Shown: positions 12,601-24,735, counted from the stretch's first letter. The stretch: 64,000 nucleotides of DNA from Rhodamnia argentea (GCF_020921035.1 NC_063157.1:5762501-5826500), one strand, 5' to 3'. The notes: a model not told the origin generated them from the sequence alone. Made by a program: numbers and translations.

Positions 12601-15600
12601 ATTTATAGTACATGTGATTAACTGATCCTGTTTATTCATTTCACTTTTAGAGTTGTGTATGCACCAAAGTATCAATTAATCATCATGGTGCTGTTGCTCA
12701 CCAGAGGATTGGTCACTCAACAGTTGAACAATAGTAGCCGAAAGTTGAGTGACTTATCCTTTGACGAGCAATGGTTATGGATAGACAACATATAATCCAT
12801 AATGTAGGGTCAACATATCTTAACATCTACTGATTTTGAGACTAAAACAGAAAGGTTCTGTCCCTAACTATTGGAACTGGAGTAAAGATTGTGATTCTAA
12901 ACCTTTTTCACATGGGCACTTACTTCCTGCAGTCAACAAAATCCAGTCACACAAAGAACACATGCTTAATCAACCAATTATATAAGCACATGCAACATGA
13001 AGAATAGAAGGCATATTTGATGATATCGAAAAGTGAAGAAAAAGACACATCCCCGAGGAGTACAGTACAGATAGCTTTAAAATTTAAAGTAGAAATAAGA
13101 AAACCAACCTCACTTCCAGAATAACTATCTTCATCCGAAAGATCGTCCAAAAAGCTCCCTTCATAGTCAGAAGAGAAGTGATCAGAATCCACAACTTCCT
13201 CTTTGACAACAGCAGATTCATCAATATCTTGCTCTTGAGGAGAGTTTTCTAGAACCTGCAGTACAACCGATAAGAAACAAAGAAAAGGCAAATGGTCAAC
13301 TAGTACAAAGCACCTAAATACTAACAGATCAACTTATCATGTCACACTTAAGGTCAAATTGATGTACAAAATGCAAGTTGGAGTGATCGGTTAAAATAAT
13401 CAAGATATCCGTAATTTCTCAGCCAATCATCTGCGTGGTTTCTCCATGTCTGCTTTTGGCAGTTGGACGCCAAGAGAACAAAACTGAGGAGGGAAGCAGA
13501 TCCCATGACAACGCATCAAGCCCTGAACATCAAAAGGTCTGTTTTGACCACATAAAGCTCTAAGTGTCAATCTAAGCTTGGACACAGTCAGAACTTTCAT
13601 AATGTCAATCAAACAGATTCAGCGATATAGAAACATCATGCAAGAAGTATTAGTTGCTTCAACATCATCATCATCGTGAAGGAGATTAATTGTTCGGAGT
13701 ATTAGTTGCTTCAACATCATCATCATCATCATCATCATCATGAAGGAGATTAATTGTTTGGAGATTTTCTTGGGCACGGATAGATAATAAATTTGTCCTG
13801 CTCTCCCTTCATGTATAAAAGGAAAATTCCTGTATGGAGACTCATCCAGACACACTGATAGGCAACAATAAGTTCTATAGAGGCACTGAAGATATTGCAA
13901 AATAATGTTAAGAATCATGACTGTAATTAAAACATGTTCATCAATGAATATCTATGGACAGCCATTTCCGAACTGACTATATTCGAACAGGAGGAATACA
14001 ACATTAACTAGTGATATGTCCAGAAGCAGACACAGAATAAAAGCTAGCTTTAGGCAAAGACTTGGTGCAAATGCACCAAGCACTCTACATGAACATTTTT
14101 TCTGACAAACCAAAGAAAATGTTAGAGTCACATCACAAGGGATGTGAGTCAAAGTACACAGAATTTCGTGATCACAAATTCACAGTAACTTCAAAATTTT
14201 TGGCCAACCAATAAATTAAGCTAAACATTAGTGACCATAAACAATTCGAAACCTTTTTTTTTTATAAATCATACTCTAGGCTAGCTATCTCTCATATTAG
14301 GACTTCAATTTCCCATGAAAATAATAATTGGGCAGCAAGCAAGCTGAAAGTATGGACAATCGCACCATCGCAATATGCTTTCAGTTTTTGGGCAGCAAGA
14401 AATATAGGAACCTCTCTTCTCACCTTATATGTCAGGAGATGTTCCAGTATTGCATCAGGTTGTCCCTCTCCTGTCCACTTATTTGAGAATAATGAGAAAC
14501 AGCCCAGGAGATAAAATCAAACATTTAAAGAAGAAGCAACCACAGACACCCACCGATTTCATCAATAGCCTTTGCAACCAATTTCTCCGAAAAGCCCATC
14601 CCCACAAATTGATAAAACAACTTGGAATGGGATGTACCTGCTGACGAACTCGCCTTGGCACAAAACAAAACCATAAAGGGGTTTCAGTTCAGGTACAAAA
14701 ACACATTTAGTAAGTCCTGTGCATTCTCATGCACAATAGGTTAAACACCGCAAGACAATCATGATTTCAACTTCAAAACACCAACAGACGAAGGCAAGAC
14801 AGCGAGGGTACACAACAAACAAAGTCGACCATACAGGTGATTTGGCATGCTATAAAAATAATACTATGCAAGTTGCAAAATTTTGCTTCAAAACTAATTT
14901 ATCTAGTCGTTTTATCATGCTCACTTGACAAAACTAACATACCTTAGATCAAACTATTTCACTTTTGTATGATTAATACATTGTGTTTTGTATGTCAATC
15001 TTTCGCGAGTTTTACAAAGTCAAAACTGTTTAACGTAGGCTAGTCATTTCCATAAAATTCCCCAGGACATGTACGAATAAGAAAGCAATGAGAGAATGAG
15101 ATGGGCTTTAATAAATCAATATCATTTTCAATGAAAGAAAGACCGTTTTGCGTCTTAGATCTTGATGAAATAACAAGGTCCCTAAGTATAATAATAAGCA
15201 CAGATGATATCTAAGAACAGAACCCTTAAAAGTCAGACAGGGACCAAGATGACAACCTTATCTGAGACTCTTAAATGACTGTCTTGCTTCAAATGAAAAT
15301 AAAATAAGTTAGGCTAATGTGTCCTTGAGAAATGCAAGTGGTTGATAGTCAAGAAACAACAACAGAAAGCCTTTTCCATTGAAAGCTCACGATATAAGGA
15401 CATTAAAATACATGCCCTTTTTCCATGTAAGAAAATATTGATGCAGATCTGTGTCATATTCTTTCTCTAGAACCCTTTAATGTAGTGAAGACAATTGACT
15501 ATGTGTAATGGCTAAAAGAGCAAGAAGCTTTTCCAGGAAAGCACAAAAGAAGACAAATTTAGAAGCGGCCCATGAAGTCTCTGAGAATACTTACACATTG

Positions 15601-15717
15601 GAAGAAGATTTCCAAGTGGGAAAAAGTATGAACAGTAATTGTCCCTTTTCTGAACTCAAATCTCTTCAACTAACATACTTAATCGAAAAACCAAATATTG
15701 AACTATGGCAGAGCCAG

Positions 15718-15779
<62 letters not shown>

Positions 15780-16126
15780 CAAAAACACCCAAATATTTTA
15801 CCTCTGCAGAGCCTGAAGCAGCATCTCCACTGGGGGGAGTTAAACTTGAAGAAGAAGATGCTGGATAATTCTCAACCTCAAGCTCATCTTCAGTGTTCCA
15901 GTCAACATTATCATCCCCTTCACCAGCTGCATTTCCATCCTAGAAGAAAGAAAATAAAAACAGAAAGAAAATCATGAACTTATAGCAAGATTAAAACCAA
16001 GCACATGAGATTTGCCCAAGAGAGATGTCCTTTTATCCTCCATACCAACAAGAACAAAGACTTAGCTAGGTTAGAAACGGGCAAACAGAAATAGTGAGGC
16101 GGACACTGAGAAAGGATACGTACCAT
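9606..16126 (-). CDS. DRM2: DNA (cytosine-5)-methyltransferase DRM2 (domains-rearranged methyltransferase)
   Basis: De novo methyltransferase of RNA-directed DNA methylation, acting in the nucleus in all cytosine contexts. Exons in order of translation: 16126-16124, 15939-15802, 14653-14554, 14470-14424, 13255-13109, 12034-11938, 11080-10989, 10897-10160, 10040-9606; 598 residues (Arabidopsis DRM2 is 626). The N-terminus is acidic (NVDWNTEDELEVEN). UBA 1 covers about 62-96 (FVGMGFSEKLVAKAI, ILEHLLTYK) and UBA 2 about 156-197 (MGYPVEGAYIAIERCG, ELIDFICAAQM). The catalytic half shows the rearranged order: YYENVALAPKG (motif VI, Glu283) and LGNSFQVDTVAYHL (motif X) precede LLSLFSGIGGAEVALHR (motif I) and GGSPCNNLAG (motif IV, catalytic Cys558). 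The start ATG is the last three bases of its exon, before gtacgt. The exon-3 acceptor (GCCAAG at 14654-14659) is weak, but it alone restores frame and gives the expected ASSSAGTSHSKL; the exon-7 donor could also lie 3 bp further on. Confidence 0.94.
11361..11837. repeat. Tandem duplication of about 220-250 bp inside a DRM2 intron
   Basis: The intron between the two UBA-2 exons holds two adjacent copies of one segment, 11361-11580 and 11581-11837. Both contain GAGGAGTGAATAAGGAAC, CCTCAGGAGAAC and ATTAGAAAAGCTCACATTTA in the same order. The second copy has about 30 extra bases before ATTAGAAAAG. Divergence is roughly 10-15% by eye, so it is not recent. Confidence 0.85.
13648..13762. repeat. Short tandem duplication with an expandable CAT run in a DRM2 intron
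   Basis: About 50 bp starting AGTATTAGTTGCTTCAACAT are repeated immediately. The copies differ mainly in the length of the internal CAT trinucleotide run (short in the first, about nine units in the second). It lies in the intron between coding exons 13255-13109 and 14470-14424. Confidence 0.85.
15719..15778. repeat. (TA)n microsatellite in a DRM2 intron
   Basis: About 29 uninterrupted TA units, 20 bp from the donor-side end of the exon at 15802-15939. The run is self-complementary and likely to vary in length between individuals. Confidence 0.95.
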
Positions 16127-17290
16127 AACTATGTATTCTCTGGCTTGGCTGATGCAAGGGTCCTTGGACAAGTGACTACCCCAAAAATGGAACTGGTTAG
16201 TTAAACATAAATCGCAACTACCTTAAAAGCCGATTATGGTATGAATGTGAGAATATACGTCAAATCCACATAAGCGGGAACACCAATATCATCAGTTTAA
16301 CACGTGGAGGAAATCAATGCTAATCAAGCCATAGTCGTGAACAAAGACGAAAGCCAACAGGATCAACTATTACTATCAAGAATGCGAGTATACCAGGAAT
16401 TAAACCGTATTTCCGAGAGGATGCACAAAAGCGCATACAAATCAATTCAAGCTTTTACACCTTGCCCACCATGGAAAGCGCAGAACAGAGGCAGAACTAG
16501 ACCGAAGCACTCACTTTATAAATCATTAAATCTTAGTATGGAGCCATTGCAAGTTTTCTTGCCGCTTAGCCTATAGGCAGTCCTCGCCTAAAGATATCCG
16601 ACTTCCTGATGCGCCCAAAACCTTATTCTGGAGGACGGCTCCTTGGGAGAAAAACCTTCACCGTCAAGACTCATAAAGCGGGACTTCGCTCTCGGATCTA
16701 ACTCTCTTTCAAATGCGATTCGTCGTGCACATGGAAAGACTACACTCCGACAGTTTGAAGTGATCATGCACAATTTTAGAGCACGGGAACAAGCAAATTA
16801 CTCATCTCCTCACTTTACCAAGCCCTTCTTAGCAAACGGAACACACACCGACGAAAGCGACACGGACGAAGCCGCAAAAGCTCCGGCAAGCAATGGACGC
16901 ATGCGACCGGGAAACGGAAGACAATCAACGCGGAATCAACAGAAACAAGAGCGGACGGAGACAGCGCCGCAGCTCTTCAAGACGAAATACCTGGAAAAAG
17001 GAGGAAGCCGAATCCCGACCTTCTTCGGATTTCCCGGAAATGCAGCTTCGATTCGTCGCGCGGAGAGGCAGGCTGAGCGAGAGGATTACACCGGACGGAC
17101 GGACGGACGGACGGACGGACGGAGGCGCTCGCCAGATGCACGGAAGAGAAAACCTAGAATCCTCGAGCAAGTCGTCACGTTTCTGCGGATTCCGAGGGCT
17201 CTCAAGTGAGAGAAGAATCTGAGAGCCCGTGAGAAAATTTGAGAGAGAGAGAGAGAGAGAGGAGAGCTTCGAAGGAATTGCCCAAACGGG
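16127..17290 (-). promoter_or_regulatory. DRM2 5' leader and promoter region
   Basis: GC-richer, CpG-containing DNA upstream of DRM2. On the minus strand a good donor (CCAG/GTATTTC at 16991/16990) would end a non-coding first exon of about 280 bp. The acceptor near 16170 is not clear, so the leader intron is tentative. It contains a (CGGA)n run at 17093-17122 and a (GA)n run at 17240-17262, which read as CT on the gene's strand, as is common in plant leaders. The 188-codon plus-strand frame at 16643-17209 shows no domain and I do not call it a gene. Confidence 0.45.
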
Positions 17291-17334
17291 GAAGAGCAAA
17301 GAGCGAAAAGGCCACCAGTTTTTGTTGCGGGAAT

Positions 17335-18300
17335 CAGTTTTTTGAGAGCCGGCGAGTACGCTACGCGCGCCGCGGAACGAGCGTCAGCGTACTCGCGCAA
17401 ACTTGAATTTGCTTCTCTTTCATTCCCTACCCCACTCACACACACACACACACACACCCAAAAAATTTCTGTTTGCTTTTCAATCTTTCTTTTTTATTTA
17501 TAGTTGGAATTTCTTCTCTAGTTAAAGTATTTTTTTTCCAATATGAATATTATATTCATTTATTAAGTTTCCTTATCGCAACCTCATTTCGTATCGAATA
17601 CACCTTCACGATCCGTTTCGAGCATTAAATACTATAGACATAGCTTTCCCGATACATGTTTATTAAATGATTAACGATGATAATTGACTTGTCGAATCGA
17701 AAGAGCAAGAGCAAGAGCAATTTTAGATGTTCTCGAATTCAATATTTCGAGCAAAAGAACTTGAAAACATTGATTAGACTTATGGGAAAATTTAAAATTC
17801 TTCTTTTAAGTTCGACTCCAACGACTAATTTGATTTGATTGATGATAAATGAGTATAAATTAGGGAAATCGGATTTTAAGAGTCGGCAAGTACGCTATGT
17901 CTGTGAGCGCGAGGCCCCCCCATATTTCTAAATTTTTTATTTGTAGTTAGAATTTCTTCTCCCATTAATTTTTTTTTTTCAAATCTGAATATAATACTCA
18001 TTTATTAGGTTCCCTAATCACGATCCCATTTCGTATCGAATACGCCTTCGTGATTCGTTTCCAGCATTAATTACTGTAGACATAGTTTCCGTGATCGACG
18101 TGTATTAAATGGTGAGCGATGTTTATCCGCTTATGGCATCCAACAAACAAAAAATAATTTTGGGGGTGTTCTCGAATTTCAATATTTCGCGCAAATAAAA
18201 AAAGATTGAATTTGTTGATTAGACTTACGGGAAAATCTAAAATTCCTCTTTAAGTTCGAATTCAAAGGTTATTTTATTTCGTTGATGGTAAATTAACATG
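17335..18300. repeat. Tandem pair of diverged ~0.45-kb AT-rich units
   Basis: Two units follow each other, about 17335-17870 and 17871-18300. Both begin GAG(A)GTCGGC(A/G)AGTACGCTA, then share TTTCGTATCGAATAC, AGCATTAA(A/T)TACT, GATTAGACTTA(T/C)GGGAAAA and TTAAGTTCGA in order. The second unit runs straight into the larger duplicated block at 18240. No coding content. Confidence 0.75.
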
Positions 18301-19212
18301 GTGGAAAAGAGCACCAAATGAGCGAGTACTGTATATTCCGTAGTCTCGAGAGTGTGAATAGTGTTTACTTTTTCTTCTTTCTTTTTAATTTAATGCAAAT
18401 GCTAGCTAACACCGTTTTCAAGCAAATAGCACCAAATGATGACACCCTTTTTATTTTATTTTTTCACCTTATTATTGACTTTATTTCTCTTCGAAAATAA
18501 TTGGCCCTTTTCTAATCAAAAGTGTCTTAGAGCGCTTTTTAAACAATCAAGTAACAAAAATCACAGGTCATATTATATTTATTTGTATCGCGATATGCAT
18601 AATTAATATTTATAAATCATACTTTTGTAGCGAGATTTATTTAAATTTAAGGGCTTTAAAGATTTTCGTGCCGACGCATCTCGTGTGCTTGTATTTACTA
18701 TTTATTGTTTGGAAGATTGTTTTAAGATTTTTTTTTGGCTAAGAAAACTTCGCTCATTTTACGTCAAAGACCATCCTGCCGACACATCTAAGGTTGTGAA
18801 TTTTGGCACTTATTATCACATGTTAAATTTAGCCCCGAAAACGAAATTTTAAGATCCGAAAATTTCGATTCGGCTAAATTCAAGAAATATTAAATTAAAA
18901 TCGGTTCGATTTTAATTTTATAATATATTTATATCCAAACAACCAAACACAATCTTGTATCACCTCATCGTCCTTATCCCTGCACACCATCTATTCCTTT
19001 GATGTGACCTTAGGTGAGTGCCCCATATTGCCCCCTCACTTTATCACACCAAACATGTCAAAATCAAAAGGGACAAGAATGTAAATTAATGCACATTCAA
19101 ACTAAAAAAAAAAAGGGCACAACTTTTCATGTAAGTCAATGCACCCTGTTCTGACCAGAGGCACTTTCAGACAAAATTTATTAAGTTCATCTCATTAGAA
19201 TTGCACTTTGTT

Positions 19213-19425
19213 GTTTTTTTTTTTTTTTTTATAACCGAAGTGCCCGCACGACCGGCGAGTTATGGCTCAAACCAGCGATAGAGCACGATTATTCCTCGGA
19301 AGGCTAGCGCAAGATCTCACCGTCACGACCTCTCGCTTAAATTACCAACGCCCACGAGTTTCGAACCCGGGACCTCTCGTGAAAGAGGCTGGGCTCAAAC
19401 CATCGCGGCCACCGATGGGTAAGTT
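19213..19425 (-). mobile_element. tRNA-derived SINE
   Basis: About 213 bp ending, on the minus strand, in an A tract (plus-strand T run at 19213-19230). The minus-strand head carries RNA polymerase III boxes, TGGCCGCGATGG (A-like) and GGTTCGAAACTC (B). It is flanked by a perfect 13-bp duplication ATTGCACTTTGTT at 19200-19212 and 19426-19438. The paralogous block has a single uninterrupted copy of this site near 23488, giving a direct empty-site comparison. Too short to encode protein; it would depend on LINE machinery. Confidence 0.85.
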
Positions 19426-20246
19426 ATTGCACTTTGTTTGTATCGCTTTTTAAAAAAAAACTCAACGGATATTTCCTATGTTTTTTTTTTTTTTGCATTT
19501 CTTATGATTTAAATTTTGGCAAAAACTGGTTAAATTTCCTATCGAAAACGTATGTATTCTTCATTTCGAATTCGAAGGGCTTAAAAATAGCTGCGGATCG
19601 TGTCATCTTCTTCTGCGGTGGGTGACGTTTGCTGATTCAAAGTTGATGCCGAAAGAGAGAGAGAGAGAGGAAAAGAAGGAAGGGATTATTGGTAAAGAAT
19701 TTTAAAAATGGATGCATTGAGATTCTGATCCAGAGAAAGTGTGCATTTCCAAAATGAAAGTGGTGACGTGCCACGAGCAATCATCGTTTCGCGGAAGATG
19801 AGGCCTTTCAGAAAGTTGCTCTTGAAGAAAACGACAACATTTTATAGTGTTTGATTGAAATATTTTTCGCTGTTCAGTACGGAAAATCGAATTTAATTCT
19901 CCTTCATACACTCTTTTTAATAAATTTTGTTTCTCAATATTTTTATTTTGTTTTTCTTTTTTATTGTTATATTTATTTTATTTTTCTCTCTCTTTTTTTT
20001 TGTGTCTTTCCCTTTCTTCTAGCCGCTGGCCATAGCAATGACTAGTGAGGCTTGAGCTCGCCTCGCCATAGGTTGTCGAGCCTCGCCTTGCTTGAGGCCG
20101 GCGAGGTTGAGCTCCAACCTCCCTCGCCTAAGACCGATCACCCATTGTCGGTGATTGGCCGAAGAAGAAGGGAAAATAAAAATTAAGAAAAGAAAAGAGA
20201 AAAATAATTAAACAGAAAAGAAATATGAAAGAATGAAGGAAGCAAA

Positions 20247-21039
20247 CAACATCAACATCACTTTTATCCCAAACTAGTTGGGGTCGGCGATCGATGAACC
20301 CAAAAATAAATAAAATAAAAGAAAGATCGATTGAGAAAAATAAATAATTATATAAAAAAATAAAAAATATATATAGGAAAAATGACAAAAAGGAATGTCT
20401 GGAACATATGAATTCTGCTCCTCCACGATGCTAATAGCTTTCATCCACTCTGTCTAAGACAAACAAGACGTCAATCTATTTCTCATTTCATTAAATCTTG
20501 TTTTACTACTTTCCCTCGGGTGACTTTCGGTTGACCTCTTCCTTTCTTCATATCGTACTCTCGGTAACAAGCTACTGTTTTTACCGGAGCATCTAGGGAT
20601 CTTTGAAAAATTTATCCAAACCATCTCAATTTATGTTCTCTCATCTTTTACGCCACCAGTACTATTCCAACTTTTCATTGAATACCTTCATTTCATTTCT
20701 TATCTTATCAATCCTTGTATGACCACACATTCACATTAGCATTTTCATTTATGCTACTCCTATTTTATGCTCATGTTGCCTCTGTCTTGGCCAACATTCA
20801 GTTTCGTATAGCATTACGGGCCTTACTTCTGTTCTATAGAATTTTCCTTTTAGCCTAAGAGGGATTTTGCGATCACATAAAAACCCCGATGCACCGTGCC
20901 ATTTCATCTAATCTACTCTGATTCTATGGCTTACATCCTCATCAATTTCTCCCTCCTTTTGCAATATCGATCCCAGATATCTAAAAGTATCTTTCTTGGG
21001 TACCTCCTGTCCAAACATATTCACGGATTCTTGATCTCC
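20247..21039 (-). pseudogene. 5'-truncated RTE-type LINE, reverse-transcriptase 3' end, decayed
   Basis: Minus-strand reading gives [19 protein letters not shown], then KMLMWMCGHTRIDKIRNE, then EHKLRWFG with SLDAPV further on, the recognisable C-terminal part of plant RTE-class reverse transcriptase. Stop codons and frameshifts break it throughout. The element's 3' end (left side on plus) has the typical RTE tail around CCCAAACTAGTTGGGGTCGG followed by short ATC/AAC repeats. A perfect 15-bp duplication AATGAAGGAAGCAAA flanks it at 20232-20246 and 21040-21054. Only about 0.8 kb remain of an element normally over 3 kb. Confidence 0.87.
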
Positions 21040-22169
21040 AATGAAGGAAGCAAAGATGAAGGAAAATATTTTTCTCTTCTCAAAAAAAGAAAATCATTTT
21101 CCCCACTTCTAAATTTGTTATTTTCATAGAAAAACTGCTTCATTGACTAGTTTATTTTTTGCGAACCAAATGTCCAAAGACATTTTCATGCAAGTTGTTT
21201 TTTTTTCTAAATCGAATGGAGCCTTAATTTCAATGGCTAAAAGAAATTTATATGCATAGTATACTGCAATCATTTTGGTCGGAGTGAGTACTGTATTTGC
21301 AGAGCCACATCCCCTTTGAACATATTTCAAGTACAAATATAATTCTGTCCGAAAAAAGTACAGTTATAATTAGGTAACACCACATGAGTTCGATTGGCTA
21401 CCGTATTTTCGTGGAAGTTAAAATCAAAGATTGGCATACTCAATTTGCACGAACCCGATATATCTTAAAATTTTGAAAGTCCCGGTGCATTTTATAGAAT
21501 TTTTAGAACTCAATTGTATTTTCTGACAAATTTTAGAACTTAATTACATTTTTTAAAAATTTTGGATCTCGATTGTCTTTCGAGTTTTATGAATTTTAAC
21601 CCATTTATTCTTCGGGAAAAAAAAAACCCACTTATTTAAATAAAAAAAAAAAAAGCTAAGAAAAGAAACCATGTGCTATTGCAGCCAAGATCTCTAAAGC
21701 CGATAAAAACGGTAGATTTCACATATACACGACAAGCTCGATTTGACTTCGGCAGAAGGAGCAACCACAATCACCAAGCCAAGTGCATGCAGCCTGCAAG
21801 CCAAGGAACCGAGGAAGGGAGACTGCTGCCTCAAGTGCTCCGGAATTAACTTCGTCTGCAGCTCAACGGCTCAGTTCTGCATTAGCTGAGACAATACCCC
21901 GAAACCTGGTCCCCGGCCGCAGACGAGCTCTAGTCTCGACATAGGTCTACAAGACTCGAGCTCGCCAGGCGAGATCGACGGGGCTCAAGCTCGCACAAGG
22001 CCGACGCAAGCCTTGCTCAAGGCTGGCGAGGCCGATCAGCAGAGGAAGAAAGAAATGAAAAAATAAATAAAATTAAAGAACAAAAAATGAAGAAAAAAAT
22101 GAAGAAAAAAAAGAAAAGAAATATAAAAAATAACTAAAAATAAAAAGAAATGTGAAGGAGTGGAGGAAA

Positions 22170-24735
22170 GTCCCGAATTCAGAGGTGATTTGACTTCATT
22201 TATAGCATATTAACATGGTGAAAAAGACTGGAGCATCGAATGAGTGAGTACTACATATTCTGTAGTCTCGAGAGTGTGATTAGTCATTTACTTTTTCTCC
22301 CCCTCTCTCTTTTAATTTATTTAATGCAAATGCTAGCTGACACCTTTTTCAAGCGGATAGTACCAATCATACCCTTTTTATTTTATTTTTCCCTTATTAT
22401 TGACTTCTTTTTCCTTTAAAAATAATTGGCTCCTTTATCACCGCCCGAATCTAATCAAAAGTGTTTTTAGGGAAAATGACACACATAATCCCTAAACTTT
22501 AGTCTAATGTGCAATATAGTCATTGAACTTTTAAATTGTTCAATGTAGTCCATGAACTTTAGCCTAATATGTATTTTGATCCATAAACTTTTGATTCGTT
22601 CAATGTAATTCCTAAACTTTTAGTACATATTCAATTTAGTCCCTGGACTATATGAAAATGCTCATTATAATCCCTAATCCAAAATTAATGGAATGATTAC
22701 ATTGAATATTTTCACATAGTTCGGAGACTAAATTGAATATGCAGCAAAAGTCTGGGGACTATATTGAGCAAACTAACATGGACCATATTGAACATTAAGC
22801 TAAAGTTCAAGGATTATATTGAACAGATTTAAAGTTCATGGACCATAATGCATATTAACTCAAAGTTCGGGGACCATTTAGGTCATTATCTCGTGTCTTT
22901 ACAGCACTTTTAAATAACCAAATAACATAAATTATAGGTCATATTATATTTATTTGTATCGTGATATGTATAATTAATTTTTCGAATAAAATCATACTTT
23001 TGTAGCTAGATTTATTTACATTAAAGGATTATTTAGAGTTTCGTGCCGATGCATCTCACGTGCTTGTATAGTTCGTAAGGGATGAGAGGCAAACGATCCT
23101 TTGTTATGTATTCTCCGCTTACGCGAACGAAATTTTAAGATCCGAAAATTTCGACTCGGCTAAGTTCGAGAAATGTTAAAAAGAAAATCGATAAGATTTC
23201 AATTTTGTCGTCGTGATTTTATATCCGACCAACCAAACACAGTCTTGTCATGTCTTGCCTCATCGGCCTTATCTCTGCGCACCATCTATTCTTTTGACGT
23301 GACTTTAGGTGAGTGCCCCATATTGCCCCCCACTTTTATCACATGAACAAATTAAAAATCAACGGGGGTAAGAATGTAAATTACTACGCTCTCCAAAAAG
23401 GGCACAGCTTTCCACGTATCGATGCACCCCCTGCTTTGACCAGGGGCACTTCGAGCCAAAATTCATTGATTGCATCTCATTATATTCGTACTTTGTTTGT
23501 ATCGCTTATAAAAAAAAATTTGAAGAATTCCACCTGCTTTTGTTATAATTTAACTTCGACAACAAATTGTTATTAGGAAATCCGACTCGAAACATATGTA
23601 TTTTTCATTTCGAAAGGCTTAAGGTAGGTGCAAACATTGCAATATATTCTTCTTCTGGCTGCCTTACTTTTTATCTCATAAATTAAACGGGTGAAAGGAG
23701 ACTGATACTGATTCAGACCAACAAAAAACAAAAGGGGAGACAGCTAGGTCCGCCAATTATTTTTTTGGTCGGAAGATACGCCAATTATTCAAATGGTAGG
23801 ATGGTGCAGATACTTAAGACTTAATTAGACTCTTAAGGTACAATAATCACCATGGCGGTCATTGAAATATTTCCTTTCATCGAGTGGCACAGTTCATTCA
23901 TTGATCTTGTATCTCTCAAATATTTAAGACTTAATTGGACTCTTAGGTAGAATAATCACCACGTTCCTTTCATCGAGTGGCATCGGTTCATTTAATGATC
24001 TTGTATCTCCTTACATAAGGTTTCAATTTGGCCAAAAGATATTTAAATGCATAGCACATTGCAATCATTTTGGTCTGAGCGAGTACTGTATTCGCAGAGC
24101 CACATCCCCTTTGAACATCTTTCATATTTCAAGTACAACAATAATTAGGTAACACCAAATTCTCACAAGCTCTATGAGCTATGGACGTTGAATCATAAGT
24201 GCTTCATGGAATTTAAAATCAAAAGTTTTGATACTAAATTTGCAAAAACCCGAAGATATTGCTCCCGTGCAAGCCAGATTAGAAATGACACATAAAATTT
24301 GACGAACGGAACGAATGCACACCCGTAATAACAGATCTTGACTCTGATTCAATACTAGGATATCCAACCCAAAAGCTTAAACTTTTATAGGGGAGAGAAA
24401 TCACCTACATATAGAGAGTATATAAACTGAATCGATGAGTGATATTGTGTGGCATTTAAACATGTGGAGAATTTACCATAAGAAAGATAAGAAAAGAAAC
24501 CAAGAGGGGTGTTGCAGCCAAGAACTTATAAAGACAGTAGATTTCACAAATACACGACAAAGCTCGATTTGACTTTGGCAGAACCAGAGAGCACAATCAT
24601 CAACCCAAGTGTTTGTAGCCTACGAACCAAGGAAGGGAGACTGCTGCCCCTCACGCCCTGGAATTACTTCTGTCTGCAGCTCAAAATTTTTACCCCTTCC
24701 AGTTCTGCACAGTTGAGACAAAACCCGGAAAGCAG
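22170..24735. repeat. Duplicated block, copy B (adjacent to the GSK3-like pseudogene)
   Basis: Copy B of the block described at 18240-21905. Its right end joins the remaining exons of the GSK3-like gene, so it is probably the original position and copy A the duplicate. Copy B lacks the SINE and LINE but carries a private MITE (22470-22892). The segment 21906-22169 between the copies contains a GC-rich GCGAGGC-type core and an A-rich arm, similar to one near 20030-20230. Confidence 0.82.
22470..22892. mobile_element. Non-autonomous Mutator-like (MULE) MITE
   Basis: A 423-bp element with long imperfect inverted arms: the left begins GGAAAATGACACACATAATC with repeated '...CTAAACTTTAG...AATGTAGTCC' motifs, and the right mirrors it, ending CATTTAGGTCATTATC. 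Direct repeats GTGTTTTTA (22461-22469) and GTGTCTTTA (22893-22901) fit a 9-bp duplication, the Mutator length. The matching site in copy A (AAAAGTGTCTTAGAGC near 18520) is unoccupied. No transposase. Confidence 0.78.

Larger units (their letters stand above)
18240..21905. repeat. Duplicated block, copy A (3' flank and last exon of a GSK3-like gene)
   Basis: 18240-19640 matches 22170-23660, and 21215-21905 matches 24020-24735, in the same order and orientation. Shared anchors include GTAGTCTCGAGAGTGTGA, AGGTCATATTATATTTATTT, TTTTAAGATCCGAAAATTTC, GTGAGTGCCCCATATTG, GCAGAGCCACATCCCCTTTG and AGGGAGACTGCTGCC. The middle (19640-21215) holds sequence not shared with copy B, including the LINE. The right end retains the last exon of the GSK3-like gene (minus, about 21874-21800), still readable as TKLIPEHLRQQSPFLGS. 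Confidence 0.82.

Noticed and set aside
13699..13745. CAT/ATG trinucleotide run considered as a coding poly-His or poly-Met stretch
   Set aside because: It lies in a DRM2 intron; both flanking exons splice in frame without it.
16643..17209. 188-codon plus-strand open frame
   Set aside because: Lies over the probable DRM2 leader and promoter, composition is driven by CGGA and GA repeats, no domain, no splice or promoter context on plus.
19213..19425. Considered as a functional tRNA gene
   Set aside because: Polymerase III boxes are present but no full cloverleaf can be folded; the A tail and target duplication mark a SINE.
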